From positions 1-32,794 of the forward strand of contig DCIN01000082.1 in the NCBI GenBank assembly GCA_002315815.1: 32,794 nt of DNA. Direction: 5' to 3'. The notes below the pieces were generated by a model that was given only the letters and a program-made list of their open reading frames with translations, had not been told where the DNA came from and did not search any database. Shown here one piece after another: positions 17,332 through 25,942 of the stretch (positions within the stretch are counted from its first letter, which is position 1; each line of letters opens with the position of its first letter). The stretch comes from Bacteroidales bacterium UBA1725. Lineage in GTDB: Bacteria > Bacteroidota > Bacteroidia > Bacteroidales > UBA932. The position numbers and the translations under genes were made by a program.

Positions 17332-17367
17332 TTTTGTATATGATTTTGCTTTTGTATATGATTTTGC
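17332..17367. repeat. Perfect 18-nt tandem duplication upstream of xylA
   Basis: TTTTGTATATGATTTTGC occurs twice, at 17332-17349 and 17350-17367, with a further TTTTG after it. It lies between the xylA -7 box and the xylA start, so it falls in the presumed 5' leader. Confidence 0.85.
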
Positions 17368-17407
17368 TTTTGAATTACGGATTAGAATTCCGGCTGTTTT
17401 TCCAATG

Positions 17408-17415
17408 CAAATATA
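17408..17415 (-). promoter_or_regulatory. -7 box for xylA
   Basis: Minus-strand TATATTTG is an exact TAnnTTTG match, 101 bp upstream of the xylA ATG. The implied leader of roughly 95 nt contains the 18-nt duplication. Confidence 0.45.
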
Positions 17416-17499
17416 GCAATTTCCATATCTTAATCAGGATATTCTTGGAACAATTGGTTTCGAATCTGTAACAATGGCGCAAATACGCTTGACCGCATC

Positions 17500-17530
17500 A
17501 TTGTGTGGCCCTTGTTTTTTGCTATATTTG
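17500..17530 (+). promoter_or_regulatory. Promoter of the hybrid two-component regulator (-33 and -7)
   Basis: TTG at 17501-17503, a 19-nt spacer and TATATTTG at 17523-17530 form a textbook Bacteroidetes promoter. It ends 20 bp before ATG 17551 and overlaps the in-frame TTG at 17503, which rules that codon out as the start. Confidence 0.7.
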
Positions 17531-17550
17531 AGCACTTTGACTGTCTTTCT

Positions 17551-20500
17551 ATGTTTAAACGCATTCTGACCATACTGTTCATATTTGTTCCGGTGTTCAG
17601 CCTTACCGGGCAGATTCCCCGGCTATATACTTCCGAACAGGGACTTACCACCACCCGTATCAACGATATCTGTCAGGATTCTGCGGGTTTTGTATATATA
17701 TCCACAGAGAACGGACTCGTCCGTTTTGACGGTATGGATTTCCAGAGCATCAACACGGACTCCCGTCTCAGCGGTTCTCTTACCAGCAGCCTGGTGCTCA
17801 CTGTCTTCGAGGACAGCAGGAGTGTCTTGTGGACCGGGACCACGAAGGGCTTGCTGACTCTGGACGATAAGGATGGCAAGTTCTCTAAAATCGTTCTTGG
17901 CGATTCCGACCTGCCAGATTCCGACCCGCATATATCCGACATCATAGAAGTCCCGCTCAGTGACGGGGCTTCAGAGATTTGGGCGGCTTCTTCCCAATAC
18001 GGGATATACGTTCTGGACGGAAACACCCGTACTCCGGTTATGTCCAAACGTGAGAAAGTCAATAATTCCTTGGGTAATAAGTTTATTTTCAAGCTATTCG
18101 AGGATTCCCGAGGGAAAATATGGGTCGCTTCCGAGACAGGAGGCCTTTGCGTTCTGGACGGGCACAGCGGGGAGAGGATTTTTGATGTCTTCTTCTCTCG
18201 CTCTGACTGGAAACTTGCCGATGACGTACTCGTGCGGGACATAAAGGAAGACGAATCCACCTCAGACATTATTCTGGCCACCTCAAATTACGGAATCCTT
18301 GTGTATGATGCCGTCACTCACACAATCAACCGTTCATCCTCTCCTGCGGCAAGGTCCTGTGCGGCTATGTCCCTCCTGAGATACAGGAAGTCAGGTGAGG
18401 AACAGAAATATTTAGTGGGAACTGAGGATCACGGACTGAAACTCTATGACCTCAGGCACGACACTATGGAGGATTTCCATCCTGAGGGGACAGATGTTGA
18501 TATATCCGACTGGAAGATTCACAGTCTGATGGAGGACAGACAGGGCAATATCTGGGTAGGAGCATACAGATCAGGAATATTGGTGATACCCAATTCTATG
18601 TACGGCTTCCGTCATCTTTCAGTGAACGATTCCGGGAGTGGTCATTCCGGTAGCGTTTCGTCGATACAGCGCGACCTTCGTGACCGTTCGCTCTGGGTGG
18701 GAACTGATGGCAGAGGACTTGTCCGCCTGTATGCCGATGGCCGTAAACGTTATTTCAATTCAAGCAATTCCGCATTCACCAACGATGCCGTAATGTCTCT
18801 GGCGTTCGACCGCAGATGGACCTTGTGGGCAGCTACCTATCAGGGCGGTCTCTTCAGAGTATCTAATGACACTGTAAGCGAATACGAAGGCAATGCCGAT
18901 TTGGGGACCAGCAAGATTGTGCACCTGGCCTACGATTTCAGAAAGGACCTGTTGTACGTGGGTACATACGGAGGCGGCTTGTCCATACTTGATGCCGCTA
19001 CCGGCACTGTTGTGAAAAAACTGACCGATGACCGTCTGATGTGGGTGAGTGCCTTGTATCTTGATGGCGCCGGCACACTGTGGATAGGGTCGTTCAACGG
19101 CCCGGCTCGTTACTCTCCCGACAGGGATGAGCTTGTTTTCTGCAATGGTGCGGACGGAGATCTCCGTTCCCGGGTATATTGTTTCTGTGAAGGTGATTCC
19201 GCCACAATGTGGATAGGTACGGGTGAGGGCCTTGTCTCCTATGACCAGATAGTGGATGAATACAGTGTCTTCACACAGAAGGACGGACTCACCAGCGAGG
19301 TGATATGCGGTCTGCTCAAAAGCGATGACGGGGCTATCTGGGCCTCCACATCGAACGGTCTTTCAAGACTTGATCCTTCGAGCGGAAGAATCAGACGATA
19401 TTACTCGTTCGACGGCTTGGTCGAGAGCGAGTTCAGCTATCAGGCTACATACAGGGACAATGACGGCCAGCTGTTATTCGGTGGTAATCGGGGAATATGC
19501 GCTTTCTATCCTTTCTCTATGGAACACAAGGCTTTTTCCTTGCCCGACATCTTTTTCAGCAGTTTGATAATCGGTGATGAACGGGTGAATCCTGCCTCGG
19601 TATCGTCATTGAAGGAGATAAGACTTCCGTCCAACAACCACAGTTTCACCATCGGTTTTTCTGTACCCGATTTTATGAATCCGCAGAAGCTGGTGTATGA
19701 ATACAGGCTGGACAATTACGACAATTTATGGAGAATTGCCAATTCCTCTGTACGTCAGGCCACATACACCCATCTGCCTTCGGGGAGTTACACATTCACA
19801 GTAAGGTCATTCTTCGAAAATGACGAGAGCAACTTCAGGGAGAAGAGCATCACGGTTATCGTACCCAGACCCTGGTATGCTGGGGGATTTGCGTTATTTT
19901 TTTATTTGCTGATTCTTGCTGGCCTCATACTGTACACCGTCAAATTCATCCATATTAAAAAAAGGGATGAGGCGAGTCGACGAGATTCGGAAATTAAAAG
20001 CTTCAAACTCAAGATGTTTACAGATATCACTCACGAGATACGCACACCTCTTACTCTGGTGATATCTCCGCTGAAGCAGTTGCGCGAGACAGAGGATGAC
20101 CCCAAAAAGAAAGATACCTACAATCTGATGTATCGCAACTGTCTCAGAACCATCCGTCTGATAAACCAGATGATGGACATCCGCAAGATAGACAACGGGA
20201 TGCTTGAGCTCAACTTCAGGAAGACTGACATAGTCTATTTCATAAAGGATATTATGAATTCTTTCCGAAGTCTTGCAGAACAGCGGCATATCAATTTCCG
20301 TATGCATACCGAAATGGATGCGCTGGAACTCTGGATTGACCAGGGGAACTTTGACAAAGTGATATACAATGTCCTGTCAAATGCCTTCAAGCATACGCCC
20401 GATAACGGAGTGGTGGAGCTCTTTATCTCCTCATCCAGGAAAAATGACGGACTTCTGGCCGCGAACATTGCCAACTACATCGTCATCGACATTTTCAACT

Positions 20501-21645
20501 CCGGAAGTCACATCTCCGAAGAGAATAAGGAGAGAATCTTTGACCGTTTCTATCAGGAAAGTGCGTTGGACGCCGGGACTGGTTCGGGAGTGGGGCTCAA
20601 TTTGACCAAGATGCTGGTGGAGAAACACTACGGAACCATAAGCGCATTCAATTCCGGGGACGGTATCACTTTCTCGATTTCCATTCCTGAGGGTTGCGCT
20701 CATCTTTCCGAGAGGGAACTGCAGGATACCAGCCACCACAAGGACCTATATACCAAGAGCCCTGCGTACAACGACGGTAACGACACACACGAAGACGAGC
20801 TGTATGCCGTATCGGAAGGTATTGATGACAAGATTGTGCGATCCAGAAGGACTATAGTGATTGTGGACGATGACAAGGAAATCCGGAGCTACCTTCATAT
20901 GGAACTCAAAGAAAGCTACAACATCATCACCGCAGACAATGGACGTTCGGCTTGGACATCTATCTCCACCTCATTGCCCGATGCAGTCGTGACTGATTTG
21001 GAAATGCCCGGTATGGACGGCCTGGAACTCTGCACCAAGATAAAGCACAATCCCAACACCAACCATATCCCGGTCATCGTTCTTACATCCCACAACGATT
21101 TGGCTTCCGCTGAAGAAAGTGCCGGGAGCGGTGCGGATGTTTTTCTAACCAAACCTCTGTCCATCGAACTTCTTTCGGCAAGCATAGCCAATGTGATATC
21201 AATCCGTGACACCATCAAGGGAAAGTATGACCACCCCTTGAACTATGACTATGAAGATGTAAAGATGAAGGATAGCGGCAATATCGTAGACAAGGTCATT
21301 GCGGTCATTACTGAACATCTCGACGACAGTGAATTCGGTGTCGACCAGCTGGCGATGGAGATAGGAATGAGCCGCGTCCACCTGAACAGGAAGCTCAAGG
21401 AAAGTATCAACACATCTCCCAGCATACTCATCAAGTCCGTGCGTCTCAAGCAGGCAGCTTATCTTCTGATCAAGAACAACGTGAACATCTCTGAAGTCGC
21501 ATACAGGGTCGGATTCTCGAATCCGTCATATTTCTCCAGTTCGTTCCACGATTATTTCGGGATGACTCCGAAAGAATTCGGTCTCGAGTATCAGGGTTGT
21601 ACCGACGAGGAAAAAATCAAAAATATACTGGGAAAGATTCAATGA
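17551..21645 (+). CDS. Hybrid two-component system sensor/regulator (HTCS)
   Basis: This one-protein sensor and transcription factor has 1364 residues. ATG 17551 opens a signal peptide and lies just downstream of a good promoter. Order: periplasmic two-propeller sensor built of repeated W-(V/A)-G/A-T...GL/DG blades (about 20-680), Y_Y_Y domain (about 690-765), one membrane helix (about 775-797), and HisKA with FTDITHEIRTP and H828. A HATPase domain follows with LSNAFKHTP and GSGVGLNLTK, then a receiver with VDDDKE and phospho-acceptor D1149 (TDLEMPGMDG). The AraC-type HTH is at about 1250-1350. The periplasmic domain should bind an oligosaccharide, and the neighbouring xylA, GH43, symporter and esterase suggest a xylan-derived ligand. 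Unusually, no SusC/SusD genes are near. The last codons form half of a terminator stem. Confidence 0.93.
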   Translation: MFKRILTILFIFVPVFSLTGQIPRLYTSEQGLTTTRINDICQDSAGFVYISTENGLVRFDGMDFQSINTDSRLSGSLTSSLVLTVFEDSRSVLWTGTTKGLLTLDDKDGKFSKIVLGDSDLPDSDPHISDIIEVPLSDGASEIWAASSQYGIYVLDGNTRTPVMSKREKVNNSLGNKFIFKLFEDSRGKIWVASETGGLCVLDGHSGERIFDVFFSRSDWKLADDVLVRDIKEDESTSDIILATSNYGILVYDAVTHTINRSSSPAARSCAAMSLLRYRKSGEEQKYLVGTEDHGLKLYDLRHDTMEDFHPEGTDVDISDWKIHSLMEDRQGNIWVGAYRSGILVIPNSMYGFRHLSVNDSGSGHSGSVSSIQRDLRDRSLWVGTDGRGLVRLYADGRKRYFNSSNSAFTNDAVMSLAFDRRWTLWAATYQGGLFRVSNDTVSEYEGNADLGTSKIVHLAYDFRKDLLYVGTYGGGLSILDAATGTVVKKLTDDRLMWVSALYLDGAGTLWIGSFNGPARYSPDRDELVFCNGADGDLRSRVYCFCEGDSATMWIGTGEGLVSYDQIVDEYSVFTQKDGLTSEVICGLLKSDDGAIWASTSNGLSRLDPSSGRIRRYYSFDGLVESEFSYQATYRDNDGQLLFGGNRGICAFYPFSMEHKAFSLPDIFFSSLIIGDERVNPASVSSLKEIRLPSNNHSFTIGFSVPDFMNPQKLVYEYRLDNYDNLWRIANSSVRQATYTHLPSGSYTFTVRSFFENDESNFREKSITVIVPRPWYAGGFALFFYLLILAGLILYTVKFIHIKKRDEASRRDSEIKSFKLKMFTDITHEIRTPLTLVISPLKQLRETEDDPKKKDTYNLMYRNCLRTIRLINQMMDIRKIDNGMLELNFRKTDIVYFIKDIMNSFRSLAEQRHINFRMHTEMDALELWIDQGNFDKVIYNVLSNAFKHTPDNGVVELFISSSRKNDGLLAANIANYIVIDIFNSGSHISEENKERIFDRFYQESALDAGTGSGVGLNLTKMLVEKHYGTISAFNSGDGITFSISIPEGCAHLSERELQDTSHHKDLYTKSPAYNDGNDTHEDELYAVSEGIDDKIVRSRRTIVIVDDDKEIRSYLHMELKESYNIITADNGRSAWTSISTSLPDAVVTDLEMPGMDGLELCTKIKHNPNTNHIPVIVLTSHNDLASAEESAGSGADVFLTKPLSIELLSASIANVISIRDTIKGKYDHPLNYDYEDVKMKDSGNIVDKVIAVITEHLDDSEFGVDQLAMEIGMSRVHLNRKLKESINTSPSILIKSVRLKQAAYLLIKNNVNISEVAYRVGFSNPSYFSSSFHDYFGMTPKEFGLEYQGCTDEEKIKNILGKIQ

Positions 21646-21672
21646 CGGTTCAGTGTGAATCTTTCCCAGTAT
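21625..21672. terminator. Perfect 17-bp bidirectional terminator overlapping the HTCS stop
   Basis: ATACTGGGAAAGATTCA (21625-21641) pairs perfectly with 21656-21672 around a 14-base loop that holds the HTCS TGA stop. The left arm encodes the last HTCS residues. It lies between the convergent HTCS and GH43 genes; flanking sequence is AT-rich. Confidence 0.75.
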
Positions 21673-21717
21673 TATAGACTATCAGGTTTTCTATTACTTT
21701 ACTGATTGTCAGCCTCT

Positions 21718-22710
21718 TTACTGTTGAATGTCGGTGCCCTCGATAGTGATGATGTCTCCGTTTCCGTCGAATTCCAGTTCGCATACCTTCAGACTGCGAA
21801 GCCAGGACTTGCCTCCCGACGGAACACTGTCGTGGTGGAAGAGATACCATTTTCCTTCCCATTCGATGATGGAGTGGTGAGTTGTCCATCCCACTACCGG
21901 TGTGAGTATGACACCTCTGTATGTGAACGGGCCCAGAGGGTTGTCTCCGGTGGCATAACATAGAAGATGGCTGTCTCCGGTGGAATAAGTGAAGTAATAA
22001 ACTCCGTTTCTCTTGAAAACCCAACTGGCCTCAAAGAAGCGGTGGGGGTCGTCGGCCCTGAGCTGCTGACCGTCCTTATCGAGAATGAACACCGGTTTTG
22101 GATCTTCGGCATACTGAAGCATATCCTCACCCAGCCTGACAACCCTTGCAGGCAGCGAAGGCTCTGAACCTTCGGGGAGATATGGGGTTTCGAGGTGGAT
22201 GTTGTCCTTGTACCTCTGCAACTGTCCTCCCCAGAGTCCTCCGAAATAGACGTAGTATTCACCGTTTTCATCGTGGCGCACGCACATATCTATGCTGTAG
22301 CTGCCTCTGACAGGATCCGGCTGGGGAACGAAAGGTCCCTCCGGGCGGTCGGAAACAGCCACTCCCCAGTGGAACACGTCGTTGCGGTCCTTCATAGGAA
22401 AATACATATAGTATTTGCCGTCCTTCTCTGCAACATCGCAGTCCCAGAGCTGTCTGCCGTGCCAGGGGATGTCTTCCTGTCTGAGTACGCATCCGTGGTC
22501 CGTAACCTTTCCAGTCATAGGATTCCCGTCAATGGAAAGGACGTGGTAGTCCTTCATCACATACTGGTCTCCGTTGTCATTTTCGACATTGTCGCATTCC
22601 CAATCGTGTGAGGGATAGATGAATATCCTGCCGTTGAACACGTGCACTGATGGGTCCGCCATATAATCCTCGGGGAAGAGGTATCTTTTTACTACTTTCT
22701 TATTTGCCAT
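21718..22710 (-). CDS. Cytoplasmic GH43 beta-xylosidase / alpha-L-arabinofuranosidase
   Basis: A 330-residue inverting glycosidase of GH43 with a five-bladed propeller. The catalytic residues are D19 (base, YMADPSVHVF), D141 (pKa modulator, GSYSID) and E227 (acid, FFEASWVF). The IYPSHDWE, GRQLWDCDVAEKDGKYY and FGGLWGGQLQRY segments resemble subfamily 1. ATG 22710 is chosen because the upstream in-frame extension is only the translated 8-nt repeat. There is no signal peptide, so the enzyme should act in the cytoplasm on imported xylo- or arabinoxylo-oligosaccharides, feeding xylose to XylA. It is the last gene of the operon after the GPH symporter. The choice between xylosidase and arabinofuranosidase cannot be made from sequence alone. 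Confidence 0.9.
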   Translation of the reverse strand: MANKKVVKRYLFPEDYMADPSVHVFNGRIFIYPSHDWECDNVENDNGDQYVMKDYHVLSIDGNPMTGKVTDHGCVLRQEDIPWHGRQLWDCDVAEKDGKYYMYFPMKDRNDVFHWGVAVSDRPEGPFVPQPDPVRGSYSIDMCVRHDENGEYYVYFGGLWGGQLQRYKDNIHLETPYLPEGSEPSLPARVVRLGEDMLQYAEDPKPVFILDKDGQQLRADDPHRFFEASWVFKRNGVYYFTYSTGDSHLLCYATGDNPLGPFTYRGVILTPVVGWTTHHSIIEWEGKWYLFHHDSVPSGGKSWLRSLKVCELEFDGNGDIITIEGTDIQQ

Positions 22711-22720
22711 ATATAATAAT

Positions 22721-22768
22721 TCTTGAAGTCTTGAAGTCTTGAAGTCCTGAAGTCCTGAAGTCCTGAAA
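22721..22768. repeat. 8-nt tandem repeat, 6 copies, between symporter and GH43
   Basis: Six units, three TCTTGAAG, two TCCTGAAG and a final TCCTGAAA, fill 48 of the 65 bases between the symporter stop and the GH43 ATG. The unit is not a multiple of three and sits right upstream of the GH43 start. Copy-number change would alter the intercistronic spacing. Confidence 0.9.
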
Positions 22769-22775
22769 GACACCC

Positions 22776-24194
22776 TTATCCTCTGGCGACTATGGCTTTA
22801 TTGATTTCTTCCATCTTCTCGTCGCTCAGTTCATATTTGCTGATTATCCACATAGCGAGGAAAAGCAGTGTGGCAGGAATAATGCATACCAGAGAAAGAA
22901 TACCCTGTTCGGCAAGCGGCGTCTGGACTGTCTTGTCTGCGTCAAAGCCAACCAGAGCGAGGACAAGTCCGGGAACGACTCCACCGAGTGCCATTCCGGC
23001 TTTGTAGAATATTCCGGTGAGCGCATTCACAATTCCAGCGATGCGGCGGCCGTTGGTGTATTCTCCATAGGCCACGACCTCAGGTACCAGTGCCCACATA
23101 TAGCCTGTTGCCACAATGATTCCGGTGCTCTTGACGAACTGAGCTATGCAGAGAAGCCAGAAATGGCATTTCAGCGAGGGAATGGATACGAATATGTACA
23201 TCATCAGCATACCGAATATGGCCGTGCCGAGGAAAAGATAGAACATTCCTTTCTTACCTATCTTACGTTTGATGGCAGGCACCAGAGGCATAAAAATGAA
23301 TGCCGGTATCGTTCCAAGCCACATAAACACCGTCATAAGAAGCGGGGTGGCGCCTACGTTGTAGGTCATAAAGTATGAGTCGGCGGCATTGCCTACCGAG
23401 TTCATTGCAAACGCGGTGATGAAGAAGAATGCCACAACCCGGAGTGGACGGTTCCTGATGAATTCCATCCAGAGATCGCTGACTTTGACCTTGCTGGCTT
23501 CTTCCTTGGACATAACCACCCTTTCCTTGCTCTGACTGAAGCAGAAAAAGAGGAGCAGCAACCCCACGATGCAGAATATGCTCATAGTTATGAACCAGGC
23601 AGGAGCTGCTTCAGGAGTGTTGATGACCGCAGTTTCCTTTCCTGTGGCGGGGTCCAAAACCGTCGGGGCGAAAATCGCTATCACAAGTGGGAGTGACTTG
23701 ACGCAGAGACCTCCCAGATTGGCCATAAACATACGTGTGGAAGTGAGTACGGTGATTTCTTCCGTGTCTCTGGTGAGGCTGGAGTTCAGTGCCCCGTAGG
23801 GTACATTAACAAGTGTGTAGCACATCGACATTCCCACATAAGTCACATAGGCGTAGACTAGCGAGCCGCTGAATCCGTCCCAGAAGCACAGTGCGGCAAG
23901 ACCCACCAGAGGAATGCCGCCGAGAATGAGCCAGGAGCGGTATTTGCCCCATCTTGGATTGCTCTTGTCCACGAAAGTGCCAACGAAAGGATCCCAGAGT
24001 ACGTCCACCAGACGTACAATAAGGAACATCAGCGCCGCCACTTCGGGCTTGAGTCCGAAAACATTTGTGTAGAAGAACAGAAGCCAGATGCTGATAGTCT
24101 GATACACAAGATTCTGGGCCATATCGCCCGAACCGTATCCTATCCTCTGCATCCAATTCAGTCTGCAAAATCCGTTTGCTCTTGTGTTACTCAT
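22776..24194 (-). CDS. GPH-family sugar:cation symporter (xyloside transporter-like)
   Basis: A 472-residue inner-membrane transporter of the glycoside-pentoside-hexuronide:cation symporter family within the MFS fold, with about 12 hydrophobic helices. Family signatures include the IGYGSGDMAQN start, the loop DPFVGTFVDKSNPRWGKYRSWL after helix 2, and NVPYGALNSSLTRDTEE. It would import short oligosaccharides or glycosides with Na+ or H+. It begins 15 bp after the esterase stop and is followed by GH43, an arrangement like xynT-xynB pairs elsewhere, so xylo-oligosaccharide is the likely cargo. The cargo is inferred from context. Confidence 0.9.
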   Translation of the reverse strand: MSNTRANGFCRLNWMQRIGYGSGDMAQNLVYQTISIWLLFFYTNVFGLKPEVAALMFLIVRLVDVLWDPFVGTFVDKSNPRWGKYRSWLILGGIPLVGLAALCFWDGFSGSLVYAYVTYVGMSMCYTLVNVPYGALNSSLTRDTEEITVLTSTRMFMANLGGLCVKSLPLVIAIFAPTVLDPATGKETAVINTPEAAPAWFITMSIFCIVGLLLLFFCFSQSKERVVMSKEEASKVKVSDLWMEFIRNRPLRVVAFFFITAFAMNSVGNAADSYFMTYNVGATPLLMTVFMWLGTIPAFIFMPLVPAIKRKIGKKGMFYLFLGTAIFGMLMMYIFVSIPSLKCHFWLLCIAQFVKSTGIIVATGYMWALVPEVVAYGEYTNGRRIAGIVNALTGIFYKAGMALGGVVPGLVLALVGFDADKTVQTPLAEQGILSLVCIIPATLLFLAMWIISKYELSDEKMEEINKAIVARG

Positions 24195-24209
24195 CGTTGT
24201 TATAGTTTA

Positions 24210-25808
24210 TCAATTGTTTCTGCTGTCCATTATCACCTTCGCCGTCCTCTCTCCGAGTGTCTTCTTGTCCTGAGGGTGTATGTCGTTCCATTCTCCCAGG
24301 TCAGCATTCTTCACCACATATATTCCGGCCGCATCGTCCGCCAAGGAACGCTGTTCCTTCTGCACACGGTTCCATCCGTAGTCATTGTCGCTGAGTTCCG
24401 AGTGCTGGAACGCCGCAAGTTCAATTATGAAGAAGGGGAGTCCTTCTGCTGACAGTTCCTTTCTCCAGTCGGCTATCATCGAGCCGAGAAGAGAACCGTA
24501 TTCGGCTGCATTGTCGCAATTGCTTTCTCCCTGATACCATATCGCTCCGGCGAAGCGCAGGGAACGCAATGGAGCAATCATCCCGTTGTACAGACCGGTG
24601 GCTTCGTACTGGAGGAAAATTTCCTGCTCACGTTCTTCCATTCTGCGGCCGTATCTGTGCTGCCAGCCGTCGAGAAGGGAAATGTCCGCTCCGGATGTCT
24701 CCAGCGAATAACGTTTGTCCTTGACGAAGGATGCAGCATTGTTGCAGGAATACAGATGCACTTCTATGATGTTTTCTCCGGGAATCAGAATTCCGGACGG
24801 GATCTTGTAGTTGCGCGGTGGGTACTGGTATGTGATATTGCCGACATAGTTCCCGTTGACGAAAGTGGAATCGGCATCCCGTAATGCCCCCAGATGCAAT
24901 ATAGCTTCGCCTGATGCCTGCCCGGGAGTCAGATTCACGCTCCTGCGCAGATAGTGGCTGCCGTAGAAGAGATTCCCTTCGGGGTCCTTGGACCAGTTGT
25001 CCGAAAATATGTCGATGTCCTCCCAGACCGACTCCGTGTTTTCCGGAACCGCGTTGTGTCTGGCCTGCCATTCGCTGTATATTTGCGGGGCTCTGGCCCT
25101 GAGGCTGTCAACATATTCCTGCCGGCAGAGAAGAGGAAGTCTTGATTTTGCTCTCTCCGGAAGTATGTCTTCGCGCATCCAAGCTTCCACAGGAGAACCT
25201 CCTACCGAAGAGTTTATCATCCCGACGGGCACCCCGTACGCCTCCTGCAGTTCCCTGGCCGTGAAATAGCACAGAGCTCCCCATTCCATAGCAGTGCTGT
25301 CGGAGTCAAGAACCTGCCAGGAGCATTTGCCTATGTCTTCGCATTCGTGGCCGAAACTGTATTGCATAGGCACTTTGACATAACGTATGTTGTCATTTGA
25401 GTATGCCTTGACGAATTCTCCGGTCGCATCCAGACAGCGCCTGACGGGAAGTTCCATATTGGACTGCCCTGAGCAGAGATATACATCCCCGACGAGAATG
25501 TCAGATATCAGTTTTTCATTCACCTTCAACACGTATGGGCCTCCCTCTGGAGCTTCAGGAAGCACGGCGGACCACCTGCCTTCGGAGTCGGAGAGCAGGC
25601 TGACAGTCCCGGACTGCCACATAATAGAAACTTTTGAGTGCGGGGCCGGCTTTCCGCCCTTTCTCATAGTCTTGCCGTATATGTTGAATGGCTCCCCACG
25701 CTGAATGACCATATGATCTCCTATGGTGCCCGGAAGAACCGTCTCCACCTTCCCGCAAGCGACAAGTGCAAGGAGGCAGAGAGCCGGAATGATAGTCTTG
25801 AATTTCAT
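24210..25808 (-). CDS. SGNH carbohydrate esterase lipoprotein (sialate O-acetylesterase-like)
   Basis: A 532-residue esterase. ATG 25808 gives a lipoprotein signal peptide with lipobox LVAC (Cys18), so it is membrane-anchored outside the cytoplasm. An N-terminal beta domain with DHMVIQRGEP precedes the SGNH/SASA fold. The nucleophile lies in CSGQSNMEL (S116), further blocks are SVGGSPVEAW and WYQGESNCDNA, and D509/H511 in the NDIHPQD segment complete the triad. A GH2-like sugar-binding beta-sandwich (ILHLGALRDADSTFVNG, IPSGILIPGENIIEVHLYS) is inserted in the middle. Annotation as sialate O-acetylesterase is by family. Next to a xyloside symporter and GH43, deacetylation of acetylated xylo-oligosaccharides is more likely. 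It is the first gene of the operon. Confidence 0.88.
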   Translation of the reverse strand: MKFKTIIPALCLLALVACGKVETVLPGTIGDHMVIQRGEPFNIYGKTMRKGGKPAPHSKVSIMWQSGTVSLLSDSEGRWSAVLPEAPEGGPYVLKVNEKLISDILVGDVYLCSGQSNMELPVRRCLDATGEFVKAYSNDNIRYVKVPMQYSFGHECEDIGKCSWQVLDSDSTAMEWGALCYFTARELQEAYGVPVGMINSSVGGSPVEAWMREDILPERAKSRLPLLCRQEYVDSLRARAPQIYSEWQARHNAVPENTESVWEDIDIFSDNWSKDPEGNLFYGSHYLRRSVNLTPGQASGEAILHLGALRDADSTFVNGNYVGNITYQYPPRNYKIPSGILIPGENIIEVHLYSCNNAASFVKDKRYSLETSGADISLLDGWQHRYGRRMEEREQEIFLQYEATGLYNGMIAPLRSLRFAGAIWYQGESNCDNAAEYGSLLGSMIADWRKELSAEGLPFFIIELAAFQHSELSDNDYGWNRVQKEQRSLADDAAGIYVVKNADLGEWNDIHPQDKKTLGERTAKVIMDSRNN

Positions 25809-25826
25809 CAGAGCTGTTGTTGGCTG

Positions 25827-25834
25827 CAAATATA
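25827..25834 (-). promoter_or_regulatory. -7 box for the esterase-symporter-GH43 operon
   Basis: Minus-strand TATATTTG, an exact consensus match, ends 18 bp upstream of the esterase ATG. No TTG at the usual -33 spacing was found. No comparable box was found before the symporter or GH43, supporting one transcript. Confidence 0.5.
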
Positions 25835-25840
25835 TGAATG

Positions 25841-25874
25841 AAAAAAAAGATATGCCGAACATATTCGGTATATC
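25841..25874 (-). terminator. Rho-independent terminator after the DUF4234 gene
   Basis: Read on the minus strand, an 11-bp stem (GATATACCGAA with TTCGGCATATC, one wobble pair) with a 4-base loop is followed by eight T. It separates the DUF4234 gene from the esterase operon promoter. Confidence 0.75.
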
Positions 25875-25942
25875 TTCTTTTGAAAATGATACAAATGAAC
25901 GATTTTTACGTTCGTTCTCATAAGTTTCGGCTCAATTCCCGT

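Noticed and set aside
17503..17550. Upstream TTG start for the HTCS gene
   Set aside because: It overlaps the -33 TTG of a textbook promoter and would place extra residues before the signal peptide. ATG 17551 is better.
22721..22768. CRISPR array
   Set aside because: Units are 8 nt and contiguous, with no spacers and no cas genes in the window. The same holds for the other tandem repeats.
22711..22773. N-terminal extension of GH43 through the 8-nt repeat
   Set aside because: The extension would be translated repeat only, and the conserved family start aligns with ATG 22710.
25897..25914. Short hairpin GAACG / CGTTC
   Set aside because: Only five base pairs. A far better terminator lies next to it at 25841-25874.
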